Assembly: GCA_030272585.1 (NCBI GenBank) | Contig: BSYQ01000003.1 | Location: forward strand, 3,224,001-3,288,000 | Length of the DNA stretch: 64,000 nucleotides | Source of the DNA: Bryopsis sp. KO-2023 | Lineage: Eukaryota; Chlorophyta; Ulvophyceae; Bryopsidales; Bryopsidaceae | Direction of reading: 5' to 3' | Shown: one piece after another, positions 44,587 to 56,745 of the stretch | Numbering within the stretch: the stretch's first letter is position 1 | Layout: every line of letters begins with the position of its first letter | Program-made: the position numbers and the translations under genes | The notes under the pieces: model-generated | Told to the model about the DNA's origin: nothing | The model's input: the letters and a program-made list of their open reading frames with translations, nothing else | Database searches by the model: none

Positions 44587-47500
44587 TTACGTCGTTAGCA
44601 ATTCTCCATCGATGTCTTCCGTTTTGAATGTGCGTGGATGCCAACCACGCTCCCAAGATGTGCTGGTACTTAGACCCTTGCAATCCGACTGGCCCAAAAA
44701 TAATATAAAAAAAAAGATTCAACCCCCCTGTCAGTGTAATGATCCCAATGGCCACAGTTCAAACAAGAATTTTGACTCGTGCTCGCAACAGGCAGAATGG
44801 CGGTTCTCAAAAGTCAAGAGAAAATCTCGCTGCACATATTGTATCAGCTTCGATGGAAAAAATCGTTCCACCCCTCCATAGCACAGACATAGAAACGCGA
44901 AAAATGCACAACTTTCTAAATACTACAATAATATAATACATAATAGAATTGAATTGAAATCATTTTACACAACGCCAAATGGTCGAGTGCAGAGCATTCA
45001 CGGAAATGTGTTCCAGGCTACATAATACAATAAAACTGTATCGTAATATATATATATATATATACACCATTTCGATCTTTCTTTCTTTCTTTCATTCATG
45101 CAATTCTTACACCTCCATCATGTTTCGTATTTTGCTGACCTGCCAATCTAACCCATAGGACGCCAGCAACGTCGGAATGTAATGCTCATCTGGGATGCAG
45201 ACACGATTGTGGTTCGTGTAACAGTATCGTTTGAATTGCTCTCGGACATGATGGTCCTTGACGATCAATTCTGCATGGGCTCGCGTCAAAACGAACCACT
45301 GGGAGGATTTCCTCCAATGCTTGCGATTCAGATCATTCGTTTCCATGCGGTGGTCCCACCTGTCGAAACGACGATGGCAAAAAATTTGAAAAAAACGAAG
45401 GCGCAACGTGTCGAAAAATGTCATACCGTGGATCTAGAAAAAAATAATCTCTTACTTTGAAGAAAAACAAAAACAAAAACATTTCAAGATGCTTCAAAAG
45501 TGCAAGACAGTGATGAGCATATCCCTTGAAGAAAAAAAAAGAAAGAAACGAATCAAAGCATAGGAAACGCATTGATATATCTGTTTCTGGGAAAAGAAAC
45601 TGAAAACTCCACTTTCCAAGACATAGTTTCTCAAATCAACCGCCGGCCATATGGCCAAAATCAAAGAATATATATATATTTTTTTTCCTTTTTAACAGAG
45701 AGAGAAAAAGAGAGAGAGAGCTCACCGATACACATCCCTTCGCCATCTACCTTTACAGGCATTGATTCGGCTCAGGGTTTCCGACATAATTTGAAGGTAC
45801 GCCACATCCGGCGAATGAATGGGGATGCAAGACTCAGACAACAGGGCAAATCGCTGATTGGTGGGGTCCCTCAAGGCTTTTTTCAGGAGCAAAACCACAG
45901 CTTCCACCAGGACGAATTGGGCAAACCCGTTCGTCGTGTTTGCAGGCTTTGATACTTGCGTTCCGTAGTAGAGACTGTCGGGGGGGTACTGGTAGCCAGG
46001 CTTGGTGTGGGTGTAAACGCGAAAGAGCGATTGATTTCGGACGATTTCGGATCCCACACCCTCTCCTGCACTGACACGACAACGAACCAGTCTGCAAACG
46101 ATTCCCCCCTTTTATATTAATATATGTATATATATATTTATTATTATTATTATTTTACTCTTTTTGATCGGCAATTTTCTTTGAATCTCATGAACTGCCC
46201 ATCACTTCGTTTGTTTTTTTTTCTTTTGCTGACCCTTCGCATATTACGCCCTAAACATCAACGCAATTTTTCCACGAAAAAATAACGGCATGCCATTCCA
46301 CAGATGAATTTTTGCATGCATACTATTGTTCCATATGTTCTTGTTGTATGTGCATATCTTGCACATGTTTTGAAAAGAAATTCATCCAATAAACAATATA
46401 TACATATATTATTGATTTCTATAATAAAAATAATTTATTTAGCGAGATAAACCAAAAATTATTGATAAAGAAAAAGAATGTTGGTGGCATATGAAATATG
46501 ATGGTCTTTGGATCGAAAAAACTAACACGCAAAATTGACCATGCCAAGCACAGAACAAGTTTCCTGACATGAACTGACTAACCATAACAAATCATCAATT
46601 TTTCCAACATAATATTGGACCCTTTTGTTTTTCATTTTTCTTTTTCGTCCTGTGTAATGGCATTCAGCTCCACACACACCTGACATCAATCTTTCCACTT
46701 CATAATCCATAGCTTCAGCCTCCTCCTCGCAAAACGGCCCCTTGCTTTTATCGCTCCCACCGCCATCCCCCGACCCCCCTTCATTTTGTGATTTTTTCTT
46801 TTTTCGGCTTGGATAATACCCCCCCGAGCGTTGAATTTTGGTCCCCTCGTATTCCTCCTCTGGCAAAGACCTCAAGGGGGGCTTCAGTGGTCCGTCGACG
46901 ACTTTCGTCAAATTAACAGGGGTGATTTCTGGAGGAGGATGCTTCAGTTCGATTCTGGCGGCGGCTTCGAGAAATGCTCTCCATACGGGTTCGTTGTGCA
47001 TCGGACCTTGCGTTAGAAACATTAATGCCACCTGAAATCAAAGCAAAAATAAAAATAAAAAAAAGGTCCAATCTTATGTTGAAAAAGATAAGATATATAT
47101 CCTCTGACGAGCGGCGACGTCTACGATTTTTAAAAAAAAGCTCCAGTTTCGTCAAATTATCTTGAAACGGGAAGTGTTCAGCGACAATTTCTGCTCCTTG
47201 GTTTCCTTTTTTTTTGACGAAATCGTATGTCTGAGCTTTCTTAGCATGAAAAAACGTTTTCTGCATCCTTTTTTTTTTTTTTTTTCATATCCGACCTTGG
47301 GCCCTGGATATTCTGTCACATCATCAGCAGGCTCCGAAGTTTCCTCCTCAGTGTAGGTGAGAAAACCATCCCTGCTGAGCAAAGACAAATCGACGTTTTG
47401 GGAAAAAGTACAATGACAAATCAACGAGTTCTACACCCCCATAACGCCCATTGCCGTCGGTGCGCGGAGGGAAGTACCGAATCTTTCTGTCGGGCTGCCT

Positions 47501-47805
47501 CACCTCGCCAGCCGCAGGTTATTACCCGAACCTGTGAAGTCGTGCTGCAAGGAAATTCACACAGCGCGGTTATAATCACGGTGGGGTTAACTCGAAGCGA
47601 AAAAAACGCGTGAAGGTTGAAAAAAAAGAAAAGAAAAAGCGAAGGTGCCATGCAGGACACATAAAAACTCAGGACTCACTTTTCCAACTCTCGTTCCAAA
47701 CAAGTTTATCAATGCTGGTAGGCACAGCACGGAAAGGATGCTCATGATGACCACTCGCTGCTTTCCATCCCCAAATTTCCCATTCAGGTGCGTCCTCAGT
47801 CCCAT
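44587..47805 (-). CDS. GT14 (Core-2/I-branching, plant BC10/DUF266-like) glycosyltransferase
   Basis: Seven exons in phase: 47805-47680, 47544-47504, 47374-47296, 47031-46680, 46065-45726, 45359-45140, 44688-44587; 419 residues. The N-terminus is a type II membrane anchor (VVIMSILSVLCLPALINLF) after a short basic cytosolic tail, as in Golgi enzymes. Family signatures in order: VALMFLTQGPMHNEPVW, then after an acidic, Lys/Gly-rich insertion (about 70 residues, KKKKSQNEGGSGDGGG) the core FRVYTHTKPGY, QRFALLSESCIPI, KHWRKSSQWFVLTR, CIPDEHYIPTLL, and ERGWHPRTFKTEDI at the end. The DEHY segment and the SSQWF motif belong to the catalytic core. Plant BC10 proteins act in cell-wall and arabinogalactan glycosylation; donor and acceptor here are unknown. 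Its promoter is shared with D2HGDH. Confidence 0.85.
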
Positions 47806-48209
47806 CGCCAAGAATAACCAGGAGAAGCTCGTGCCGTGGTCTTGTGAAAGATAAGGTCGCGCCACAGCCGCTTACGTCAGCATCGTGCCCTGCATGATCG
47901 CACCTAATTGAACCGCCAGCTCCAAATCGACACGGGTGGGGGCGGCGAAGCGACCACAGAACGTAGTGCTGGCTGCGCGAGTGAGTGGGAGTGCGTTCTG
48001 CGTTCGGAAAATGTCTGAGCGTGCGTCGGACGATAAGAATCTCTGGCTTTGCTTTAGTAATTGGATTATTCACGCGGACCCTCTGATGGATGCTTGTATC
48101 TGGGCGATGTGCAGGGAGCGTAGGAATACAACTTGCGTTGGCCGGTCTTGTTGGGCGATTCTGTGATCTGACGGCGCACAGAATTTTTTACCGTGGATTG
48201 GACGTCGTC
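47806..48209. promoter_or_regulatory. Bidirectional promoter between GT14 gene and D2HGDH
   Basis: Only 404 bp separate the two start codons. The sequence is GC-balanced and lacks the homopolymer runs of 3' flanks. No TATA box or named motif is identified. Confidence 0.55.
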
Positions 48210-51137
48210 ATGTTTAATGTCAGATTTGGGGCGACCGTGGTGTCGCTGGTACGTGGTTTGCATGGGGCGGCGAAGCGCTCCAGCCGTTACACCAAAGTGA
48301 TGGATTCGGATTTGGACTTTTTCAAGCGAGTGGTGGGCAGTGCGAGAGTTCTTACACACCCGGAAGACCTCGTGAAATTCAACAGGTGTGCATGTGATTT
48401 TGATTGCCCTGATGTGGCATCGAGCGATTATGCACCTTCGTTTGAGAAAAGCAAATTCTTTTCACAGTCAAATCCTTTCGATATGCTGGGCCATTTGCAG
48501 ATATGCATTAAAACCAACTGAAGAATTAAGATTTTGGTTTTGTGTTTTTTCTGGCTTTCATTTGCCGTGGGTTTTCTGGCAAGTTTTTTTATTGGATCTG
48601 TAGACCCACCCCCCCACCCCAATCAGTCCAACTGCCAGTTTTTTTTTGTTTTTTTGTTTTATTTTTTTTCTGGTAATCAGAGCATAGACTGTGGGGGTTC
48701 TGTTCTTTCCCATCAGGGACTGGCTAGGCAAGCACGAAGGGCGATCGAAGGTCGCCGTCTTGCCAGGTTCCACAGAGGAAATTTCGGAAATCCTGAAGTA
48801 TTGCAACAACAGGAGGCTGGCTGTGACGCCCCAAGGTGGAAACACCGGATTAGTCAAGGGCAGCATTCCGATCTTCGACGAGATTGTGTTGTGCACCTCC
48901 AGAATGAACCGAGTCCTCAAATTTGATCAGGTCGGTGGACAAACTCTCTTACCGTTCTCAAACCACTGGCTTGCAATGGTTATTTTGAGGAGCCATCGTC
49001 ACAAGTACTGTAGATATCGTAGAAATGCCAAAGGCATTCTTTTGGGGTGGGCTGGATTCGCAACAATTTTGTTGTACAGAAGGGGAACTGGGGACTGAGC
49101 ATGTGCTAGCGTTGCTGATCTGGTCTGGTGATGTACTGATGGCCAGGATTCGGGTGTGTTGGTTTGTCAAGCGGGGTGCGTCCTGGAGGAGCTGGAGCAT
49201 TACACGAGCAAGAAGGGTTTCACAATGCCGCTCGACTTGGGGGCGAAGGGGTCATGTCAAATTGGGGGAAATGTGTCGACTAATGCAGGTAAGAGCCATT
49301 GCTCGTCGCTTCATGACCCGAACATAACTTTGAATAACTGGGGATGATTTCATGCGTCGAGGCGCAGCATATATTATTTATATTTAATAACTAAGGGGTA
49401 AAGCACTGATCCGGTGCGGGCCATGGAAAGGTACCAAACCGTTGCAAACTAAGAATACTTAAGTTTACTTGCATGCATGCATGTTCGACCGATGCATGTC
49501 TCGGAGGAGATGTTTGAAGTCGGGGCGTCGATTGGTTGCCATGTCTGTCAAGGGATCTTTTTCAGCTTGTGGTTGTGTGGGTGCAGGTGGAGTCAGACTG
49601 TTGAGATATGGGTCGCTGCATGGCACCGTTCTGGGTTTGGAAGTCGTCCTTGCGAATGGCGAGGTGCTGGATTTGCTCCAAACCTTGAGGAAAGATAACA
49701 CTGGGTACGACCTAAAACAACTCTTCATTGGTTCTGAGGGAACGCTAGGTGGGCACCATGTGTCTGTCGTGATTTTTTTTTTTTTTTTGTGATACATCGA
49801 GCAAAAGGGTTTTACGTTTTCATTTTTTCGCCTCTTTCAAAAATGATCGAGCCGTGTGCTAGTCGGTTACCTGTTTTTTTTTTCTCCCTTGGTTTTTTGC
49901 TGAGGGAATCCTTCTGTCATGGTCGATTCTGTAGCACAGTTTCTGAGAAGAAGACGGCCACATTCAATGAATTAAATACATGAGCGTTGGTTTCAGTCAA
50001 TCTTCATGTTTTTCGTTGTGTTTTTTTTTCAGGGGTTGTTTCTGGAGTCTCCATCCTGTGCCCTCCGCTACCCACATCCACCAATGTTTGCTTTTTGGCC
50101 TGCCCTGATTTCCCTAGCGTCGTCAAAACATTCACTTTGGCCAAGAGGAAACTGGGGGAGATCCTGTCGGCTACAGAGTTTTTGGACCGAGAATCCTTGT
50201 TCATGTCGCTGACACACCTCTCGAACGTCAGAAATCCGCTGCCCGAAGAGAACAGGCCATTCTATGTTCTCATCGAAACGTCAGGCAGCGAAGAGCAGCA
50301 CGATAAGGAAAAATTGGATCGATTTCTCGAGGTGATATGATTTTATGGTGTATGATTTTTGGAGCAAGTGGAGGGGCTGTTCTGCGGGTCTGCATTTCCT
50401 GATTGAGTATGGAGACAGTTCCGCTCAAGATAAAGAGGGTGGAATTGAAGTGGCTGGTGCTCAGTCAGAATGGGTATGAAAATCTTGGTGTGTTTTGCTG
50501 CTAGGCTGTCGTTTCGGAGGGAGCGGCAGTGTCTGGAACAGTTGCTCAAGATTCAGCCCAGCTGAAAAACATGTGGCGCGTCAGGGAGGGCGTCACCGAA
50601 GCTTTGAACAAAAGAGGTATGCTTTGTATGCTACACCTCCCTGTCCATTCAACCGTTTTTGTACATTTCCTTGTTCAACCAGACCCTTTGTGAAAGGAAA
50701 ATCCAAGCAGTTTGTGCTCCTCCTGGTATGAATCTGCAGGGGCTGTGTATAAATATGACCTCAGCTTGCCAGTCACCGAGATGTACGCCTTGGTGGAAGA
50801 AATGCGGGAAAAATTGGTCGGGGAAGACCTAATCGTCGTCGGTTATGGGCATCTGGGGGATGGAAACCTCCACTTGAACGTTTCTTCCTTGGATAAATCC
50901 CACAACAAAGGAATTTTGAAGCAAATCGAGCCGTTTGTTTATGAATGGACATCCATGCGGAGGGGCAGCATCAGTGCTGAGCATGGGTTGGGCCACATGA
51001 AGGCGGAGTGCATCCGTTACTCCAAGTCGCTCACGGCAGTTAAAACAATGGGTCTGCTGAAGAGAATGTTCGACCCCAATTTGATTTTGAATCCATATAA
51101 GGTTTTGCCACAGTCGGAATTAGGAGGAGCTGTGTAA
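48210..51137 (+). CDS. D2HGDH: D-2-hydroxyglutarate dehydrogenase, mitochondrial
   Basis: Seven exons with exact phases: 48210-48385, 48717-48930, 49147-49288, 49587-49748, 50033-50331, 50505-50616, 50740-51137; 500 residues. This FAD enzyme oxidises D-2-hydroxyglutarate to 2-oxoglutarate and passes electrons to the ETF system. The N-terminus ([26 protein letters not shown]) is Arg-rich and amphipathic, fitting mitochondrial import. FAD-binding PCMH segments: [81 protein letters not shown]-terminal cap: [33 protein letters not shown] (metal and substrate site), [19 protein letters not shown]. All key residues are present and length is normal for the family. Confidence 0.95.
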
Positions 51138-52447
51138 CCTATTTGGTGTAAATTTTGGGAAAAGAAATTGACATGTTTCTTCGTTTGGAAAGGGAGGGGG
51201 GGGGTCTCCTCAGCGATGAAGGTTGGCATGTCTGACCTTCAGTGTTTACTTTATCGTTCATTCAACATGTGCTGCTGACCTTGGAAACCTCTTTTGAGAA
51301 GTTGGGGGGGAAAAAAACTCTCTTCTATTTTTCGAGTCGAGAAAAAGAGTAAAAAAAAGCACCACATCAGTCAAGAATGCAACAAAGTTTATCACACTTT
51401 TTTTAAAGGTTGAATTTCCCACACTTTTGTGTTTTGCTGTTCTGTGTTGCAGTGGTTTGTAACACTAGCTCAGATAAGTGATGGTTGTTTACAGACCATT
51501 CCTCTCTCAAACACAACCTCACCCCCCCCCCTCTCAAAAAAAAAAAAAAAAAAATCATACGCACACCAATGGTAATCAATTAATGAAACACACGTACCCA
51601 GCCATCAATCACAACCCAACCAACCACAGCGAAGCCAAAACTTGTTCAAAAACCATTCTGCCCACACTTGTGGTTATTGGGCTAAACTTTTTTTTTTCTT
51701 TTTTTTCCACTTTTGAAGAGTCCTTTCATTTGTTTGATTATCTCTGGAGAAATTTACAACAGAAACTTTTTCGTCTACTCACAGCCAAAACGAAAAACGC
51801 AAAAATTTTTTTTGATCGGGCTTTTTGTTTTTTATGTTATATACATATTCGTACAATCGTATGCATATAATTGCTCCTTTTTGTTCTTTCACGAATATAC
51901 GGCAACAAATCGCAAAAAAATCTAGCTATGAAACTGTACAGTCACGCAGCAAACCCCTCCCTCGATTGGACAAAATATAGGTTTCTAAATCTTGAATTCT
52001 GAAGGTGAAACTAAAAATTCCCCCGAAAAAAAAAAAAAATCTCCCTTTTTTTCGCCTTTTTTTCTGGGGGTTGTTTCGTTTGAACCACCCACCCTTTTTT
52101 TTTGCCCTTTTTTTTTGGTGCTGTTTTGTTTCAAACTAGTAGGATTTGTTTTTGCTTTTTTTTTTCACCAAAACCATAACCAACCTCTCTTTTCTTTTCT
52201 TGCGTAAACGTTCCTGAAAAAAAAACAAAACATACATGAGTTTTCACTTGTATTAAATTTTTTTTTCACATGGAAAGAAATTAAAAGATCCAAACAGCAG
52301 TTCATCGCAAAGACAGAGGGCAACATGTTTTATACAAAGTTAAACAAAGTGAGTGGATATTTACTGCTTCAGAATGCATGCTGTTTACTATTATATCTGG
52401 AAAGCCTTGTTCTTTTTTTTGTAAAGAATCTATCCAACCTTCAGAAT
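51138..52447. other. Convergent 3' flanks, gene-free
   Basis: 1.3 kb of AT-rich sequence with G, C and T runs (51195-51205, 51525-51555, 52100-52120). No gene, RNA or repeat family is recognised. Confidence 0.45.
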
Positions 52448-54487
52448 TCAACAGAGTGTCCTGACTGACCTCACAGAAGTAGGGGTACCCAATCCAGAGC
52501 GAACAGTCGTAGTCACAACAAGCTGCTGCCCGTTCTCAGAAATACTGTACGACTCCACCAAGCTTCTTTCACTGCTTCCGGTCCAAATGGATCTACACAC
52601 AGAAAAAAAACAAAGGCAACCAAAAAAATAAAATTCTCACGAAAATAAAAGAAGGAAGCGATTTTTTGGGGGTAACAAAAGAAAGACCAAACAACAGAAG
52701 TGTGGCGAACGATCAATTGCTACACAATTTGATCTATATGTGTATGTGTATGATGTTGCTGACTAATACATACCTTCGAATCCATCCAGTCCTTGTTCTT
52801 TCCATTTCTGTCCGCACAGTGTCGTCCCCTTCTTGGCCATGGGATTCTTTATTTCTCCAGGGTACTTTTTCTTTGTGCAGGAACATACCATACGTCCAAA
52901 AGTTCGTCTCAACATGTTCATCTGTCACATCAATCTGGTAATATCGAAAGAAAAAAAAAAATCACCCAAACACTCATAAAACAGCGGAAGTGGCACCCAC
53001 GTATTCTTCCCTTCGAAAATATGTATAAAAAAAAGGAATAATAGCAATAGTGTGAAATATAATAATGATGTAAAATGGTGGGAAACATTTTGCCCACCCA
53101 AATTTGCATGAGTGATACATACCTTCTCCCCCCCCCCTTGTAAAATATTAATAACAATAAAAAGGGATAAAAGTGTGTTTTTAAACTGGATTGAAATGTG
53201 TAAGGTACCTGCAATGTAGGTGCAGAAACTCGTGCCTTCGCCTCGGACCATCTGGGCTGGTAGAAATCTTTCACAGGGGATAATTTTTCGGATGCTTCAG
53301 CATCTCTCTCCCACACTGCGGAAACTGCCTTCAACTCAAAAATGATCTTCGGACGATCCTATAGGATGCACAAATTTTCCTCAAAGTCAATCAACCATTT
53401 TTGCTGTTCAAAAACCAAGTCTGACAGAACACTTTCAGAAACTCAGCGTCAAGAAAACAAGAGAAAGGAAAAATATGCCTGACGCTATTTTTAGAATCGT
53501 ATTCATACCCGGAAGTACATGGAGGATGATTTCGTTAAATTACAACATGGATGTTGGCCACCTCCACATGGATCAGTGCCACACGAAACACCATGTTGAT
53601 TATGCTTATCCTTAGAGGTATCCTTAGAGGGGGAATGAATCACAGCACACGATTGCTTTCTGGAAACCGGTGGTCTGACGGTGTCGACGACATGCCCCTT
53701 TCCCTGAGGAAAATCAGCTCCGTTGCTCCCCCCACGATCTTTATCTCGTGGTGGCGAGTCTGACGTGGTCACGCATCCAGGGACGAGTTCCTGCCAGCCT
53801 TGTGGCTCCTTCCACTCTTCGCCTTTAATTTGTGCAATGGCTTTCTCCAATTTCCTCAGGAGTTCCAGCTGGGACAAATAAATAAATCAGCAATGTACAT
53901 TAAGATATTGAGAATTGGGGGAGGGGGGGGGGGGGAAATCAAAATTCTGGAGAAGGAGCCGAAAGAATTTTATGGACACCATTTGAGCCAACCAAACGAT
54001 TCAATGAGAAAAATGGATGGGTGTGGAGCTGCGAAATAAGGGAGGCTCAGCAATGCAAACGACGATCCAACGGGCGACCAGCTCCAACCTGCAGCCGAGC
54101 ATCAGCGCTTCTCGAATCGGAGAGCCCCTGATTCTTCTTCCCTGCGCGAGTGGTCAATTGCAAAGTCACGGCCACGGTCCCACTACCAGGGGGCCTCACG
54201 ACGGCGCGATCTTGGTGCATAGAGTCGACCCGCAAATTCGATCCGCCCGCCACCATTCCACCGATCCCGGAAGATTTCGTCGCAACCACGGCGCAGGGCC
54301 CCGTTTCGAACCCAGGATTGGACCCGTCTGGCCTCGGCAGACAGTTATGGGACGGACCGGTGTAGGCTAGCATGTGCTCGAAACCACCCAACGCACACGG
54401 GTTGTCGGCGGCACCCTGGCGCGGGAAGCACCGCAGCAAAGACTCCGAGAGGATTCTTGAGAATCGAAACCCCTGTCGTGTCACCAT
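52448..54487 (-). CDS. Unknown conserved-looking protein (404 aa)
   Basis: Five exons close in phase: 54487-54089, 53868-53509, 53358-53209, 52934-52774, 52592-52448. The N-terminus (MVTRQGFRFSRILSESLLRCF) is Arg/Ser-rich with no acidic residue until position 14, compatible with an organelle-targeting peptide. Residues about 45-130 are Gly/Ser/Val-rich (AVVATKSSGIGGMVAGGSN). A helical segment starts exon 2 (LELLRKLEKAIAQIKGEEW), followed by a Cys/His-rich low-complexity part (CGTDPCGGGQHPCC). The last 150 residues look like a folded beta-rich domain (PKIIFELKAVSAVWERD, VETNFWTYGMF, LVESYSISENGQQLVVTTTV). I do not recognise the family. The gene is divergent from the GlpX FBPase 425 bp away, which could mean co-expression. 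Confidence 0.65.
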
Positions 54488-54911
54488 CGTTGATCGCCGA
54501 TGTCGACGATGTTCGCTGGCAGACCTCCCAGAGAGGAAATTGTGTGTGTTCGGCTGTAAGCTGAATTTACACACACAGCGCAGTTCTACGCTAAAAAACC
54601 CACCCTTGGCCGTGGAGTGGTGAATTTTCCTCCCTGTGATTGGGGCTAGGGGTGGGTGGTGTTCTGTTCAAAGGAGGGGGGAGGGAAAGGTGTGGGGGGG
54701 GGGATGTATGGACCCTCGTTTTGCTTGCACAACTTAAATCGATCGGCGTTTTTCCATGCGGTGAGTCCGAAAACACGGTTTCGTGACGCGTATGTGACAG
54801 AGATGTGGGTCGGTGTGACTCGGATACTGGAAAGAGTACATACGCAGGCCAGAATCCCATACTGCCCCAAACTCGACTGGTGCTCCGTTGCGAAACATCG
54901 AAACAGGACCA
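54488..54911. promoter_or_regulatory. Bidirectional promoter between unknown gene and GlpX FBPase
   Basis: The 424-bp gap between opposite start codons contains a G run (about 54694-54704) and otherwise mixed sequence. Either gene's true start could lie within it: the unknown gene's frame stays open to 54574. Confidence 0.5.
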
Positions 54912-56745
54912 ATGAAAACGTCGCCGAGTGCAAAGATGGCTGGGTTTGCGAAGCCTATGACGACTCCTGTTGTATCATCGGTCAACGCTGGGCTGCGCAT
55001 GCCTTCGACCAACGTTAGACGAAGTTCTAGACAACAAGGAGGCTGTTACGGATCACGTTCGCCCTCTCGGATAGTGCCAAAGTGCACCATGGCGGTCGAC
55101 CCCAAGGGACAGCAAAAACGAAGGCACAGAGGTATTCCAGTGTGTACTGTCGCGACGCGCGACGATACGTGGCGGTGGTAGACGTCGAATGGCCAGAGAA
55201 TCGAGTTCATAGTGAATGTATTGGCTTTCCCGCTGCGGTTGAGCTGTGACGAGGGTGTCATCAATGCGGTCGAAATCCCTGTTTCTGCTTTGAGGTTTAC
55301 GTAACATATGAGTTGTGCACAGGCAAGCAAACGCCTCTCGATTTTCTTGTAGACGGTCCAGGAAAGGTAGGTCCCGATTATTCCGCCGTGCAGCGGAATT
55401 TGGCTCTCGAGCTGGTCCGAGTGACGGAAGCGGCAGCTCTGGAGGCCGCGCAATGGTTCGGCAAAGGCGACAAGAACGCCGCCGATCAGGCCGCCGTCGA
55501 CATGATGCGCGAAGTACTGAAAACAATCCAGATGGACGGCGTCGTCATCATTGGCGAAGGTGAAACTCGATATATATGCAGCTTGAGGAGGAGCTGGGTG
55601 GTGGTTGATTCGCTAGTTCGAGTGGATGGTAACAGTGTTTGGGGCGTCGTGTGTGGTTTCCAGGCGAGAAGGACGAAGCGCCGATGCTGTATTGTGGTGA
55701 GAGGATCGGAAACGGAGGAATGCCCAAGGTGGAAATCGCCGTTGATCCATTGGATGGGACTTCGCTGACCGCTCAGGGTCGAAACGGAGCGGTTTCCGTA
55801 ATCGCTTTGGCTGAGCCAGGAGCCCTGCTTGACCCTGGTCCATGCATGTACATGGAGAAACTTGCAGTAGGACCCGAAGTCGATCCGGCCAAGGTTGGAT
55901 TGAGGTAGGGGGGCGACGATACCGTTGCGAAGGAATTGGGGCGGGTTGGGAGTGCGTTTCCGTTACGTTTGGCATCATCCATGCCCTAAGATTGAATGTT
56001 TTCTCGACGTCAGGTTGAGTGCCAGGCAGAACATTAGGGCTGTCGCCGAATGTCTGGAGAAGCCCGTCGAAGAGGTGACGGTTCTGATTCTCGATCGTCC
56101 GAGGCACTCCGACCTGATTCAGGAGTGCAGAAACTCTGGAGCCAGGATACGATTGATTTCTGATGGCGATGTTTCTGGCGCAATCGAGGTTGCGAAAGCT
56201 GGAGCACCCGTGGACTTGATGCTGGGCATCGGTGGTAGCCCAGAGGGAGTCATTGCAGCTGCTGCTCTGAGGTCAGGGACATCACAATGATGCATCTAGA
56301 CATGCAGTTGACATGCATGCATGCATTCTGAAAGAAGCATCTACATGGAGTTTCCTGCAGGATTGTATGAGATATATTCTAATTCTCAAACCAATTTCTA
56401 AACTTGTGTTTGTACAGGTGCATGGGTGGATACATGGAGGGCCGATTGTGGCCGAGAAACGACGAAGAGCGAAAAGTGTCGGCCGAGAAAAATATCGATA
56501 TCGATCGGATCCTGAAGACCGATGAGCTGTGCAAGGGGGACAAAGTTTTCTTCGCAGCGACAGGGGTGTCGGATGGCGACCTGCTAAAGGGAGTGAGATA
56601 TTACTCTGGTGGAGCCACAACGAATTCGTTGGTCATGAGGGTGGAATCTGGTACTGTGAGGTACATAGAGACTTTCCATCAGTGGGCCAGCCCAGGCGTC
56701 ACCAATCCCCAGAATGATAATAGGTCGAATGGCTATGAGATTTAG
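54912..56745 (+). CDS. glpX: Class II (GlpX/cyanobacterial-type) fructose-1,6-bisphosphatase, probably plastid-targeted
   Basis: Five exons in phase: 54912-55131, 55353-55559, 55664-55904, 56014-56271, 56418-56745; 417 residues. The enzyme removes the 1-phosphate of fructose 1,6-bisphosphate; cyanobacterial forms also take sedoheptulose 1,7-bisphosphate in the Calvin cycle. Exon 1 is Ser/Thr/Arg/Lys-rich with no acidic residue for about 60 positions ([19 protein letters not shown]), typical of a plastid transit peptide. Core motifs: [54 protein letters not shown] (metal site), [15 protein letters not shown] (the DPxxGT Li-sensitive-phosphatase motif), [34 protein letters not shown], and [15 protein letters not shown]. 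All catalytic acids are present. Land plants use unrelated class I enzymes for this step, so its presence is notable. Confidence 0.92.
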
